The notes: generated from the letters alone by a model not told the origin. A DNA stretch of 45,293 bases from Sulfurovum sp. (GCA_024762315.1 JANTHR010000008.1:1-45293), one strand, 5' to 3'; shown: positions 26,263 through 35,788, counted from the first letter of the stretch. Translations and numbers: made by a program.

Positions 26263-29200
26263 ATGCCAAAACGCGAAGACATCAAAACTATCTTACTTAT
26301 CGGTTCAGGCCCCATCGTTATCGGTCAAGCCTGTGAATTTGACTACTCCGGTACACAAGCGGCAAAAACACTAAAAGAGCTAGGCTACAGAGTTGTACTT
26401 ATCAATTCCAACCCGGCTACGATCATGACCGACCCTGAGTTTGCACATAGAACCTATATTGAACCTATCACGGAAGAAGTGATCGCAAAGATCATTGAAA
26501 AAGAGAACGTTGATGCCATCCTCCCGACTATGGGTGGGCAAACTGCACTCAACGTAGCGATGAGCATGCATGAAAAAGGAATGCTTGAAGGTGTGGAGTT
26601 TCTTGGCGCAAATCCTGCAGCCATCAAAAAGGGAGAGGACAGACAGGAATTCAAAGAAGCAATGATCAAGATCGGTATGGATCTTCCTGTCTCCCAGTAT
26701 GCCTACAACATGGATGAAGCTTTGGAGGCAGCAAAAAATATCGGCTTCCCTCTCATTATCCGTGCATCCTATACCCTTGCCGGCGGCGGTTCCGGTGTTG
26801 CCTATAATATGGATGAGTATAAAGAGATCGTCAAAGGCGGCCTTGAAGCTTCTCCTATCTCCGAGATCCTCATAGAAGAGTCTCTGCTTGGCTGGAAAGA
26901 GTATGAGATGGAAGTTATCCGTGACAGAGCCGATAACTGTATCATCGTATGTTCCATAGAGAACTTTGATCCCATGGGTGTACATACCGGAGATTCTATC
27001 ACTATCGCCCCTGCTCTTACGCTTACGGACAAAGAGTACCAAAACATGAGAGATGCCTCTTTCAAGATCCTGCGTGAAGTAGGTGTCGATACAGGCGGAT
27101 CAAACGTTCAATTCTCCATAAACCCGGACACAGGCCGTATGATCGTCATCGAGATGAATCCCCGTGTAAGCCGTTCATCTGCACTTGCATCCAAAGCGAC
27201 AGGTTATCCCATCGCAAAAGTGGCAACACTTTTGGCTGTAGGGTTTACACTCGATGAGATCACCAACGATATCACAGGAACACCTGCGAGTTTTGAGCCG
27301 GTCATTGACTATATCGTAACCAAGCTGCCTAGATTTACGTTTGAAAAATTCCCGCTTGCCGATTCTACACTCACTACAGCAATGAAGTCTGTGGGAGAAG
27401 TCATGAGTATGGGGAGAACATTCAAAGAATCATTCCAGAAAGCACTTTGTTCACTTGAGACCGGTTTGACCGGATTCAACCCTATCAAATGTGATGGGGA
27501 AACACTGGTAAGAGAGATCCGTCGTCCAAATGAAAGCCGTATGCTTTATGTATTTGAAGGATTAAGGCGCGGTATGAGTGTTGATGCGATCTTTGATCTC
27601 TGTAAGATAGACAGATGGTTCCTTTATCAGCTTGAAGAACTGGCTCAGCGTGAAAAAGAGATGGACATTGCCCTGCTCACCGATGCTAAAAGACTGCGTG
27701 AAGTAAAGTCAGAAGGTTTTTCCGATATGATGATCGCTAAAGTGATCAATGCCAAAGAGGGTCTAAGCCTTACAGAAAATGACATCTATACAGCAAGAGA
27801 AAAACTTGGTATTGCACTGGAATACAATGAGGTAGATACCTGTGCCGCAGAATTCAAAGCACTCACCCCATACCTCTACTCAACAACGAACATTACAAAA
27901 CTGCCAGCGCCCCACGCCTCACGTCTCACGCCTCATTCTCAAGAACGAAAAGTTCTTGTAGTAGGTGGTGGACCCAACCGGATCGGCCAGGGGATTGAGT
28001 TTGACTACTGTTGTGTACATGCGGCTTTTGCACTTGAAGACATGGGCATCAAGTCTATCATGTATAACTGTAACCCTGAGACGGTTTCAACAGACTATGA
28101 TACTTCTGACATCCTCTATTTTGAACCTATTGACTTTGAACATGTAAGAAATGTCATTGAACTTGAAAATCCGGATGGTGTGATCGTTCACTTTGGCGGC
28201 CAAACACCCTTGAAACTGGCTAAAAACCTTACGGCTATCGGTGCAAATATCTCCGGTACGACTGCAAAAGTCATTGACCTTGCAGAAGACAGAGAGCTTT
28301 TCTCTGCATTCATCAATAAGCTTGGACTTAAGCAGCCGGACAACGGCACTGTCTTTGCAAAAGAAGAAGCCATCGTCGTTGCCAATCGTATCGGGTACCC
28401 TGTACTGGTACGTCCTTCCTTCGTACTGGGTGGACGAGGTATGAAAACAGTTTACTCAGATGGTGAGCTTAAACAATACATGGATGAAGCTGTAGCTGTA
28501 TCTAATGATGCACCGGTACTCATAGACAAATTCCTTGACAATGCCATTGAACTGGATGTCGATGCCATTTGTGACGGTAAAGATGTCTATATCGGTTCAG
28601 TCATGCAGCACATCGAAGAAGCAGGTATCCACTCAGGGGACTCTGCCTGTTCACTTCCTCCTGTATCTATCTCTGAAACATTACAAGAAGAAGTGAAAGA
28701 GCAAACAGCAAAAATTGCACTGGGTCTTGGTGTGGTGGGCTTAATGAATATTCAATATGCCATCCACAGAGGACAGATCTACCTGATTGAAGTGAATCCC
28801 AGAGCATCACGTACCGTACCGTTCGTCTCTAAAGCTACAGGTGTACCTTTGGCTAAAGTAGCAACAAGGGTGATGATACAAGGAGACCTCAAAGAGGCAT
28901 TGAAATTCTACGATACCTTTAATGTAGTAAACTTTGACAAGAAGATCATGGAGCCAACTCTTAAAAACCATGTGGCAGTAAAAGAAGCTGTATTCCCATT
29001 CAACAAGCTTCCGGGGTCTGACCTTATCTTGGGACCTGAAATGAAATCCACAGGTGAAGTAATGGGGATCTCTGAGAACTTTGGTATGAGTTTTGCCAAG
29101 TCACAGTTCGCATCGAAGAACAACATCCCGCTTGAAGGTAAAGTATTCCTCTCTCTCACCCAGACAGATAAGCCAAATGCCGCTGAAGTCGGTAAAATGT

Positions 29201-29535
29201 TCACTGATCTCGGTTTTGAGATCGTCGCAACTTCAGGGACACACACTGCACTTCAAGATGCAGGTGTGGCGTCTACAAAAGTACTCAAGATCTCTGAAGG
29301 CCGTCCGAACATTGATGACATGATCAAAAATGAAGAGATAGTCATTGCCATCAACACTTCAGATAATTCATCAAGTAAATCTGATGCAAAGACCATCAGA
29401 CAATCAGTACTTGCCAACAACGTAGCCTACTTTACCACCCTGGCAGCTGCAAAAGCAACTGCTATGGCAATCAAAGAGCTTAAAGCTGCAGATGGATCTT
29501 TGGCACCTAAAGCATTGCAGGATTATCTTAGTTGA
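26263..29535 (+). CDS. carB: Carbamoyl-phosphate synthase large subunit
   Basis: Makes carbamoyl phosphate from bicarbonate, ammonia (from CarA) and two ATP, for arginine and pyrimidine synthesis. 1090 residues; E. coli CarB has about 1073. It has two homologous ATP-grasp halves. The first begins [22 protein letters not shown] and has the [14 protein letters not shown] loop. The second begins [21 protein letters not shown] near residue 565 and has [14 protein letters not shown]. The C-terminal MGS-like allosteric domain starts near 950 ([12 protein letters not shown]). The linker between the halves contains an unusual Pro/His/Ser-rich stretch ([13 protein letters not shown]) encoded by a pyrimidine-rich repeat. 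carA is not in the window. Confidence 0.97.
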   Translation: MPKREDIKTILLIGSGPIVIGQACEFDYSGTQAAKTLKELGYRVVLINSNPATIMTDPEFAHRTYIEPITEEVIAKIIEKENVDAILPTMGGQTALNVAMSMHEKGMLEGVEFLGANPAAIKKGEDRQEFKEAMIKIGMDLPVSQYAYNMDEALEAAKNIGFPLIIRASYTLAGGGSGVAYNMDEYKEIVKGGLEASPISEILIEESLLGWKEYEMEVIRDRADNCIIVCSIENFDPMGVHTGDSITIAPALTLTDKEYQNMRDASFKILREVGVDTGGSNVQFSINPDTGRMIVIEMNPRVSRSSALASKATGYPIAKVATLLAVGFTLDEITNDITGTPASFEPVIDYIVTKLPRFTFEKFPLADSTLTTAMKSVGEVMSMGRTFKESFQKALCSLETGLTGFNPIKCDGETLVREIRRPNESRMLYVFEGLRRGMSVDAIFDLCKIDRWFLYQLEELAQREKEMDIALLTDAKRLREVKSEGFSDMMIAKVINAKEGLSLTENDIYTAREKLGIALEYNEVDTCAAEFKALTPYLYSTTNITKLPAPHASRLTPHSQERKVLVVGGGPNRIGQGIEFDYCCVHAAFALEDMGIKSIMYNCNPETVSTDYDTSDILYFEPIDFEHVRNVIELENPDGVIVHFGGQTPLKLAKNLTAIGANISGTTAKVIDLAEDRELFSAFINKLGLKQPDNGTVFAKEEAIVVANRIGYPVLVRPSFVLGGRGMKTVYSDGELKQYMDEAVAVSNDAPVLIDKFLDNAIELDVDAICDGKDVYIGSVMQHIEEAGIHSGDSACSLPPVSISETLQEEVKEQTAKIALGLGVVGLMNIQYAIHRGQIYLIEVNPRASRTVPFVSKATGVPLAKVATRVMIQGDLKEALKFYDTFNVVNFDKKIMEPTLKNHVAVKEAVFPFNKLPGSDLILGPEMKSTGEVMGISENFGMSFAKSQFASKNNIPLEGKVFLSLTQTDKPNAAEVGKMFTDLGFEIVATSGTHTALQDAGVASTKVLKISEGRPNIDDMIKNEEIVIAINTSDNSSSKSDAKTIRQSVLANNVAYFTTLAAAKATAMAIKELKAADGSLAPKALQDYLS
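27908..27940 (+). repeat. Pyrimidine-rich repeat inserted in the carB linker
   Basis: The segment is built from near-copies of CACGCCTCA / CACGTCTCA / CGCCTCATT in tandem, unlike the surrounding coding sequence. It keeps the carB frame and adds about 11 residues between the synthetase halves. A related purine version lies just after carB at 29533-29567. Confidence 0.6.
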
Positions 29536-29567
29536 GTGAGGAATGAGGAGTGAAGAGTGAGGAATTA
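29533..29567 (+). repeat. GTGAGGA-type degenerate tandem repeat
   Basis: Four to five degenerate units of the form GTGAGGA/ATGAGGA/GTGAAGA lie across the carB stop and the start of the next gene. The units supply both the ribosome-site-like AGGA and the GTG used as start. Read on the minus strand it resembles the pyrimidine repeat inside carB. Confidence 0.55.
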
Positions 29568-29996
29568 GGAAAGCTGGTATTCCTTACTCAGACAGATACC
29601 ACAATCGGCTTTGTTTCACAAAATGCAGACATGCTTACAGCTATCAAACAGCGTCCTCCCCATAAGCATTACATTAAAGCAGTCAACAGCCTCCAAACAC
29701 TTAAAATCTTTACCCGCGTCCCCTCTTCTCATAAGAACAGGGTCAGACGTGCCGTTAAAACAACCTTCATCATGCCGAACAGTTATTCTTATCGTGTTGT
29801 GAAGGACAAACATCATCTTTTGCTCTTAAACCGTCTTAAATGGGCATATACGACCTCTGCAAACCTCAGTAACCAGCCTTACGATGAAAACTTTGCAAAA
29901 GAAGCAGCAGATGTCATTATTGCACCGCTCAAAGAGATCAAGCAAGCCTCAAACATCTATAAACTAGGAAACTACACCATAAAAAGGATACGTTAA
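29550..29996 (+). CDS. Short Sua5/YciO/YrdC-family protein
   Basis: 148 residues. The family core is visible: LVFLTQTDTTIGFVSQ (substrate pocket), IKQRPPHKHYIKAV (the K-x-R motif that binds nucleotide) and TTSANLSNQPY (the SAN motif). TsaC proteins that make threonylcarbamoyl-AMP for tRNA t6A have about 190 residues and Sua5 about 340, so this is a reduced form; it may still be the cell's only enzyme of this type. The start is uncertain: GTG 29550 falls in a repeat, and the conserved region only begins near residue 9. It follows carB closely and overlaps the HIT gene by one base (TAATG). Confidence 0.8.
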   Translation: MKSEELGKLVFLTQTDTTIGFVSQNADMLTAIKQRPPHKHYIKAVNSLQTLKIFTRVPSSHKNRVRRAVKTTFIMPNSYSYRVVKDKHHLLLLNRLKWAYTTSANLSNQPYDENFAKEAADVIIAPLKEIKQASNIYKLGNYTIKRIR

Positions 29997-30361
29997 TGTC
30001 AGCAATCTATGAAAATGAAACTATTAAAATAGAGAGTGAAGAGAGTGAGATCCCCTGGCTGAAGATCTTTACGCAACACCCCTACAAAGAGATGAGTGAA
30101 GTACCTGCGGACATAAAGTTTGACATTTATTATCTACTGGATGTCATAGAAAAAGAGATGATAGCCTACTACAACCCTAAAAAGATCAATATTGCCTCAT
30201 TTGGAAACTATGTACCACATGTACACTGGCATATCATGGCACGTTTTGAAGAGGACTCTTATTTTCCTGAGCCCATGTGGGGAGACAAACAGAGAGAAGG
30301 TAATTTGGATCTACCAGATTTCGGGATTTTTTGCGAGAAAGTGCTTAAGGCACTTACATAA
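29996..30361 (+). CDS. HIT-family nucleotide hydrolase/transferase
   Basis: 121 residues with the histidine triad HVHWHI (His75, His77, His79), where the last-but-one His is the nucleophile. NIASFGNYVPHVHWHIMARF matches the HIT core. The C-terminus is rich in Trp, Pro and acidic residues (FPEPMWGDKQREG), as in a group of small proteobacterial HIT proteins. It would split nucleoside phosphoramidates or dinucleotides; the natural substrate is unknown. Coupled to the YrdC-like gene by TAATG. Confidence 0.9.
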   Translation: MSAIYENETIKIESEESEIPWLKIFTQHPYKEMSEVPADIKFDIYYLLDVIEKEMIAYYNPKKINIASFGNYVPHVHWHIMARFEEDSYFPEPMWGDKQREGNLDLPDFGIFCEKVLKALT

Positions 30362-30528
30362 ATGTATACAGATGCTTTACATTGTATTTTATTTTTTCTT
30401 TAACTCAAAAAACAGGAAAAAAGAAATATGTCATGAATCCATTTTAAGTAAATGGTTTGATCGGTATCATTTTCTCGATCATTGAGTCGGATGACACTCA
30501 TCAAAATGACAGGATAGGTCTTTAAAAG
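30362..30528. other. Intergenic region without assigned feature
   Basis: 167 AT-rich bases between the HIT gene and the convergent membrane protein. I see a T-rich run (about 30388-30400) that could terminate the HIT transcript, but no clean hairpin, and no gene. Confidence 0.4.
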
Positions 30529-32955
30529 TTAACCCTTCATTTGAAGCGGAAACGTAAAATAGGCCACCAGATAAAAAAACAGTGCAATGAACATCACAAA
30601 AGTAAATCCAAAATGGATAGCAACAAGTGTTGCAGCGACGGCAGAGATGACAGAAGCACAGCCGTTGACACCCCATGCCCAGGGGATCAAAGATTCAGAG
30701 TGCCTTCCCAGCTCGGAAAGCCCCATGGGGAACGGCATCCCCATCGCAAAAGCCAAAGGGGCAATGAGCACCACGGAAGCCGCTATCTTTACGGGAGCTT
30801 CCTGTGTCAACAAAAAGCCAAAGATATGATCGAGCGTTAAAATGTAAAAGAGACCGAAAATAACTATGCCGACAATCCCGTAGCGGGCACTTTTTCTATA
30901 GCCTTTGAGTGCAGCAAGACGTTTTGAGTAACTGCTGCCAAGCCCTGCAAAGATCAGAAAAGAGGTCAACACAACAGCTACCGTATAGAGCGGGTGGCTC
31001 AGAAAGAGAATAAAACGCTGAATGAAATAGATCTCTAAAAAGAGAAAACCCAGACCCAAAACAAAAAAGTAGAGAAGTACCCTCTTTTTACTGGTTGCCA
31101 TCGTATGCTTTTTGGCTTTTCTGTACCGAACAAGCGGCAAGAGTATCAATACAATACTGGCGATGACAGCCTGCAATAGCGACGCGATCAGCACCAGATA
31201 GCCCCACTCCAGAAGATGCAGTCCCCCTCCCCCGCGCAGTGCGAAGATCTCTCCGAGTGTCTTCCACTTGAAGAGGTGGTAAAAATAGGGCCGGTCATCA
31301 GATGCGGGTCTTATATCGAATTTATAGTCACTAAAGAACTGTTCCCTGTTTTCCAGCAGAGATAGCGCACCCTGGTAGAAATAGGGTTTCTCAAGAATGT
31401 TGTATTGGTTTACTTTGGATTTCAAAAGGCCGTCATAGTAGACTGTGTCAAAAAACCGATCATCACAGAAGTGCTCCAGCTGTTCAATCTCCGTAGAGCC
31501 GAAAATACCGTTTTTGACGATAAGCGTACTTGTCTGCCAGCCTCTGATCAGAACAAGATGTTTTTTCGGATCTTCTACACCGTTACGCTCCAACGCTGTG
31601 AGGGCTGTTGCAAAAAGTTTGAGTGTGTCTCTGGGCGGAAGTTTAAGCCATCGCGTGACAGAGAGATAACCTCCTGGTTTAAGATGGCGCAGATAAAGCT
31701 GAAATGCCTCTACGGTATAGAGATAGTTCTCGTTCAAAGATTGAAGCCCTGCCGATGAAGCCCCGAAAGAATCCACCATCGACATCTGGATCAGATCATA
31801 CTTCTGTGCCGATGAAGCAATAAAGCCTCTTGCCTCTTCGGTATGGACCGTTACATTCTCCTTATCATAGATGTTGCCGGCAAACCTGGCATACTTCGTT
31901 CTGAAAAGATCGACCATCTGCGGATCGATCTCGACGGCATCGATCACTTCTGCTTTATGGTAAAGTGCCTGAAGTATCTCCGAGCCTCCACCGGCACCAA
32001 GTATAAGCACATTTTGCAGATTGCCAAGATGGTAGGCAAGTGCGGATGTCTGATAATCAAGATAGCCAAGCTGCTCCATCTTCTGGGGAAACTTTGTAAT
32101 GACCCTCATTCCGTCACCGTTCGTAAAGACAGCAAGCTGATCGGGAGGCTCCATGACAGAAGCCATACTCAACCCCGGAACATAACGGAAAGGAACATCC
32201 GGGCTTTGCACAACAGTAAGTATCCCAAGCGGCGAGGAGCGTTCTTCCACAATTTTCGTCCCGGAGATACGAAGGGTCTGGCTCAGGTCTTTGTATTCGT
32301 TGATCTTCAGGGTGTTTTCTCTTCCCAAGAATAGTACGGTCAAAACAGACACTGCCAACAGCAGTATCAGGCCCGTTTTTGGTTTAAGACAGAGCTCTTT
32401 GAAGCTTATGAGAGCTCCGAGTAATGCTGTCAAAGCGATGAACTGCAAAATAGACGCAGGAAAGAAGAGATAGAGCAGTCCAAGCAGCCCAAAGCTGCCA
32501 AGGCCCGCACCAAACAGATCTGCCGCATACAGTTTTGAGATATCTGCTTTATAGTAGATAAATGCCAGACCGACCGCATTTGCCGCAAAAAAGAAAGGGA
32601 GTGACAGAAGCAGATAGAGCCCAAGCAGCCAAAAGAGCTGCTTCATCTCCCACAGTATCTCCAGTGGATTAAAAGGGATCTGCTGTGCCGCAATAAAACA
32701 GAGCATTGATGTAAGACCAAAAAGTATGATATTACCGACATACGTGTAGGGGAAATATTTCAGAAGCCACTCGCGTGCAAGTGCCAAAAACGTGCCGCTT
32801 GCCCCATACCCCAGCAGGGCGAGACTAATGATCATATAGGCGAAATGATGCCACTGTATAACGGAAAAGAGCTTCATCAAAAGTATCTCATAGGCAAGTG
32901 CCGACGCAGATGTCAGGGCCAGAGAGAGATACGGCAGCCGCTTCATCATTGGCAC
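30529..32955 (-). CDS. Membrane-embedded spermidine-synthase-like protein
   Basis: 808 residues in three parts: about six hydrophobic helices at the N-terminus (to about 210), a soluble Rossmann-type spermidine-synthase/methyltransferase domain (about 220-560), and about six helices at the C-terminus. The soluble part has NVLILGAGGGSEILQALYH (nucleotide motif), VDAVEIDPQMVDLF (acidic ribose-binding residue) and LIQMSMVDSFGASSAG. The canonical catalytic DSTDP of SpeE is not seen, so aminopropyl transfer is doubtful; it may be a methyltransferase or another SAM-type enzyme. Related MFS-like fusions occur in many Proteobacteria without a known role. Its start lies one base after the stop of the isoaspartyl methyltransferase gene. 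Confidence 0.82.
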   Translation of the reverse strand: MPMMKRLPYLSLALTSASALAYEILLMKLFSVIQWHHFAYMIISLALLGYGASGTFLALAREWLLKYFPYTYVGNIILFGLTSMLCFIAAQQIPFNPLEILWEMKQLFWLLGLYLLLSLPFFFAANAVGLAFIYYKADISKLYAADLFGAGLGSFGLLGLLYLFFPASILQFIALTALLGALISFKELCLKPKTGLILLLAVSVLTVLFLGRENTLKINEYKDLSQTLRISGTKIVEERSSPLGILTVVQSPDVPFRYVPGLSMASVMEPPDQLAVFTNGDGMRVITKFPQKMEQLGYLDYQTSALAYHLGNLQNVLILGAGGGSEILQALYHKAEVIDAVEIDPQMVDLFRTKYARFAGNIYDKENVTVHTEEARGFIASSAQKYDLIQMSMVDSFGASSAGLQSLNENYLYTVEAFQLYLRHLKPGGYLSVTRWLKLPPRDTLKLFATALTALERNGVEDPKKHLVLIRGWQTSTLIVKNGIFGSTEIEQLEHFCDDRFFDTVYYDGLLKSKVNQYNILEKPYFYQGALSLLENREQFFSDYKFDIRPASDDRPYFYHLFKWKTLGEIFALRGGGGLHLLEWGYLVLIASLLQAVIASIVLILLPLVRYRKAKKHTMATSKKRVLLYFFVLGLGFLFLEIYFIQRFILFLSHPLYTVAVVLTSFLIFAGLGSSYSKRLAALKGYRKSARYGIVGIVIFGLFYILTLDHIFGFLLTQEAPVKIAASVVLIAPLAFAMGMPFPMGLSELGRHSESLIPWAWGVNGCASVISAVAATLVAIHFGFTFVMFIALFFYLVAYFTFPLQMKG

Positions 32956-32956
32956 A

Positions 32957-33685
32957 TCAATGTTTTCCGGTCAACGGTACAAATCTTACCGGAAGGATCT
33001 GACGGGTGGTTATGGCACCTTTATCGTCTTTTGAAACCAAGATGAGATGCTGCACCTGGAACAAACTCTTAACCGGGATGATCATTCTGCCTCCGGGTTT
33101 TAACTGCTGTAGAAGCGGCGGCGGGATATTCCCGGCAGCAGCGGTTACGATGATCGCATCATAGGGTGCATGTTCTTTCCATCCGTAGTAGCCGTCGCCT
33201 ATGCGTGTTTTGATGTTTTTATATCCGAGTTTTTCAAGCCTGTTCGATGCTGCAACTCCAAGCTCCCCTATCACCTCTATGGTGTAAACTTCTTTGACTA
33301 CCTCAGCCAGTACTGCTGCCTGATAACCAGAACCCGTACCGATCTCCAGTACTCTGTCTGAGGGGTCAAGGTCCAGCAGGTCAGTCATTATAGCTACGAT
33401 ATAAGGCTGCGATATCGTCTGTCCGTAACCAATGGGCAGCGGCCTGTTCTCATAAGCATACTTTCGGTTCATAGGAAGAACAAATGCATGGCGGGGGACC
33501 TTTTCCATCGCATCGATCACGTTTTTTCCAAGCCTCTCTCTTCCCAGATAGCCTCGGGTTGACTTAACCTCCCTTTGAATGACATCAACCATCTCTTTTC
33601 TGGCTTTTTCGTAAGAGCTCTCCATACTCTCCCCAAAAAGTAAAATACTTAAAAGCAGTAGCAAGAGTACGGTTTTCTGTCTCAT
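32957..33685 (-). CDS. pcm: Protein-L-isoaspartate O-methyltransferase with signal peptide
   Basis: Repairs isoaspartyl residues in aged proteins using SAM. 242 residues. Family hallmarks are clear: PRHAFVLPMNRKYAYENRPLPIGYGQTISQPYIVA, motif I VLEIGTGSGYQAAVLA at about 112-125, TRIGDGYYGW, YDAIIVTAAA and LKPGGRMIIPV. The surprise is the N-terminus: RQKTVLLLLLLSILLFGES is a clear export signal, absent from cytosolic Pcm. If cleaved, the enzyme acts in the periplasm, where SAM is not normally available. It is directly upstream of the membrane protein above, so they are likely co-translated and may act together. Confidence 0.9.
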   Translation of the reverse strand: MRQKTVLLLLLLSILLFGESMESSYEKARKEMVDVIQREVKSTRGYLGRERLGKNVIDAMEKVPRHAFVLPMNRKYAYENRPLPIGYGQTISQPYIVAIMTDLLDLDPSDRVLEIGTGSGYQAAVLAEVVKEVYTIEVIGELGVAASNRLEKLGYKNIKTRIGDGYYGWKEHAPYDAIIVTAAAGNIPPPLLQQLKPGGRMIIPVKSLFQVQHLILVSKDDKGAITTRQILPVRFVPLTGKH

Positions 33686-33700
33686 TGTTTTTTCTCCTCC

Positions 33701-35047
33701 CTATAGCTTATCCGGGATCTTATATGAGATCTTTTTGTTACCGATGATCTTAGCGAGCTCATCACCCTCAACGATCTCTTTGTCTATGAGTACTTCAGCC
33801 AGTTTTTCTATGGTGTTCCAGTGTGCATTAACAAGCTTTTTGGTACGTTTTTGGGCAGCATCTATCCAATACAAAAATCTTTGTTCTATTTTGTCTTTTA
33901 GGAATGTATCGTTCATAGGAGTGATCGTATCAATATTGATCAAACCCAGTTCGCTGTCCATACCAAGATTGGTGATCGCAGCATAGACTTGAAATGAAGC
34001 TTGGGAAAGGTCATCCACGGCTCCACTGTCCATATACTCATTCCCCGCTTTTTTTATTTTTGCAGTGCGCCCGGCCAACAAGACGCACACATCATTGAAA
34101 AGTTCTTTTTTTGTGACATTGGATAATTGCTCATCTGCATTGTATGAGACAAAACCGAGCGTTCTGCTCCGTGGAGCGATCGTTACCTGTTCGATCTTGA
34201 TTTGGGGAAGCAGAAGAGAAGAGATGATCGCATGCGCAGCTTCGTGATACGCTGTCATTTTCATCTCTTCTTCAAGGTTCCTTACCATCGCTTTATCGAT
34301 CTTGTGCCCGTATTTGATAATATTGATCTGCTCTATCAGGATTTCTTCACTGATCTTCTTTTTACCCTGCTCTACAGCATTGAGCACAGCCATACGTCCA
34401 AGCCGCTCAAGGTCCATGGCACTCATTCCGGTAATGTAACGCACGATACGTTCCGTGTTGATCTTTCTATCATGGGGTTTTTTCATGATCTTTTCAATAA
34501 AGAATCTTCTGGCATCTTTGTCCAGCCTTGAGACTTCAAGTAAAAAATCAAGTTTCCCCGGGGCAGTCAGAACAGGATCGATTGCATCCAGACTCTCGGC
34601 GGTAGCAATCGTAAACACCTTCCCATCCGTAGACTCCAATACCTTGGCTATATCAGAAAATGAAACATTGGTAATGGTCCCCTGCATGATCCCTTTAATG
34701 TCGATATCTTCAAGGATCACTACACAGGGTGTATGTTTGGAAGCTGTTTCATACACCTCTTTGATATAGGAGAGTTCAAAAAGTTTGGATCCCGATATCT
34801 CATAATAAGGAATCCCTGCCTCTTTGGAAAATGCCTTTGCAAGCATACTTTTCCCTACACTGACCGGACCATAGATAAGCAGTCCTTTGGGAGGAGGCGT
34901 ATCAAAAAGTTCAAGTGCTTTTGGGTTTTTCACAATATTGATAATGGCTTTCAGGCGCTCTTTGACCTGTTTATGCCCGACAATATCATCAAAACCTATT
35001 TTTGATCTTTTCATTTGCGGGGTATCTTTATCTTTTTTTCTTACCAT
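33701..35047 (-). CDS. FtsH-like AAA+/M41 protein with degenerate ATPase motifs
   Basis: 448 residues from the ATG at 35047, which has AAAGG nine bases upstream; a longer frame would run into the divergent upp gene. It lacks the two N-terminal membrane helices of FtsH. The AAA+ part has Walker A GPVSVGKS (60-67, normally GPPGTGKT) and Walker B ILEDID (111-116, normally IFIDEID). The pore-loop FVGVGA stretch is missing. The region of the arginine fingers reads TAPGKLDF where FtsH has LRPGRFDR, so both Arg are lost. The M41 site HEAAH (268-272) is kept, with SGAVDDLSQAS supplying a third ligand. It may be a protease without classical ATP-driven unfolding, or a chaperone partner of true FtsH. 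Confidence 0.85.
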   Translation of the reverse strand: MVRKKDKDTPQMKRSKIGFDDIVGHKQVKERLKAIINIVKNPKALELFDTPPPKGLLIYGPVSVGKSMLAKAFSKEAGIPYYEISGSKLFELSYIKEVYETASKHTPCVVILEDIDIKGIMQGTITNVSFSDIAKVLESTDGKVFTIATAESLDAIDPVLTAPGKLDFLLEVSRLDKDARRFFIEKIMKKPHDRKINTERIVRYITGMSAMDLERLGRMAVLNAVEQGKKKISEEILIEQINIIKYGHKIDKAMVRNLEEEMKMTAYHEAAHAIISSLLLPQIKIEQVTIAPRSRTLGFVSYNADEQLSNVTKKELFNDVCVLLAGRTAKIKKAGNEYMDSGAVDDLSQASFQVYAAITNLGMDSELGLINIDTITPMNDTFLKDKIEQRFLYWIDAAQKRTKKLVNAHWNTIEKLAEVLIDKEIVEGDELAKIIGNKKISYKIPDKL

Positions 35048-35105
35048 ACTTTCAACCTTTATGTACTTGTATATGATTATTTTAGCATAACTCAAAACAA
35101 GTAGG

Positions 35106-35111
35106 TATAAT
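35106..35111 (+). promoter_or_regulatory. -10 box for upp
   Basis: TATAAT at 35106-35111, with CAGGAG (35127-35132) and the upp ATG at 35140 following at normal distances. The promoter lies in the 92-base gap shared with the divergent FtsH-like gene. Confidence 0.55.
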
Positions 35112-35139
35112 AATATATTACAATAACAGGAGATATCTA

Positions 35140-35763
35140 ATGATCCATGAAATTTCAAACCCTGTCACCAAGACATTGCTGAATCACTTACGGGAGATGC
35201 AAACAGATGCTTTGCGCTTTCGTCACATTGTACAGGAGATTGCACGACTGCTTGCCTATGAAGCACTCGGATCAGAAACACTTGAGGAGAAAATGATCAC
35301 AACCTGGCAGGGAGAACAATTATTTGGTTTTATAAATGAAGAAGATCTCATCTTTGTCTCAATCCTACGTGCCGGATTGCCTATGATCGAGTCCTTGACT
35401 GCCCTTTTTCCAAAAGCACCTGCAGGTTTCCTGGCAATGAAACGTGATGAAAAAACACATCAGAGTGTCCTCTATTATGACCGAATACCCGAATGCAAAG
35501 GCAAAACCGTGGTCATCGTTGACCCCATGGTAGCTACAGGCGGTTCACTGTGTGATGCGATTTCTGTGATCAAAACAAAATTACCCGGAAAGATCATATC
35601 GCTCAATCTTATCGGATCTCCGGAAGGACTTACCGTTGTAGAACAGAAGCATCCGGATATTGAAATGTATATCGCCCAGGTAGATGAAAAACTGAATGGA
35701 CAGATGTATATTTTTCCAGGCCTGGGCGATGCAGGAGATCGCTCCTATAATACACCTTCATAA
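35140..35763 (+). CDS. upp: Uracil phosphoribosyltransferase
   Basis: Salvages uracil to UMP with PRPP. 207 residues, the standard length. ILRAGLPM (about 73-80) and the PRPP loop VVIVDPMVATGGS are present, and the C-terminal GLGDAGDRSYNT carries the uracil-binding GDAGDR motif. The N-terminal NPVTKTLLNHLREMQTDALRFR is typical of bacterial Upp. It is the first gene of its unit. Confidence 0.97.
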   Translation: MIHEISNPVTKTLLNHLREMQTDALRFRHIVQEIARLLAYEALGSETLEEKMITTWQGEQLFGFINEEDLIFVSILRAGLPMIESLTALFPKAPAGFLAMKRDEKTHQSVLYYDRIPECKGKTVVIVDPMVATGGSLCDAISVIKTKLPGKIISLNLIGSPEGLTVVEQKHPDIEMYIAQVDEKLNGQMYIFPGLGDAGDRSYNTPS

Positions 35764-35788
35764 ACATAAACAAAACAATCAATGAGTT

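Noticed and set aside
26380..27042. Minus-strand ORF of 220 codons inside carB
   Set aside because: Antisense shadow of a strongly conserved ATP-grasp domain; composition is that of a reversed codon pattern.
30479..30676. Minus-strand ORF of 65 codons ending in HFDECHPTQ
   Set aside because: It overlaps the 3' end of the membrane protein gene in another frame and has no start context; treated as chance.
31843..32334. Plus-strand ORF of 163 codons
   Set aside because: Antisense to the spermidine-synthase-like domain with clear SAM-type motifs.
35140..35158. Longer start for the FtsH-like gene inside upp
   Set aside because: It would overlap the divergent upp start and promoter; the ATG at 35047 has a good ribosome site and gives the family-like N-terminus.
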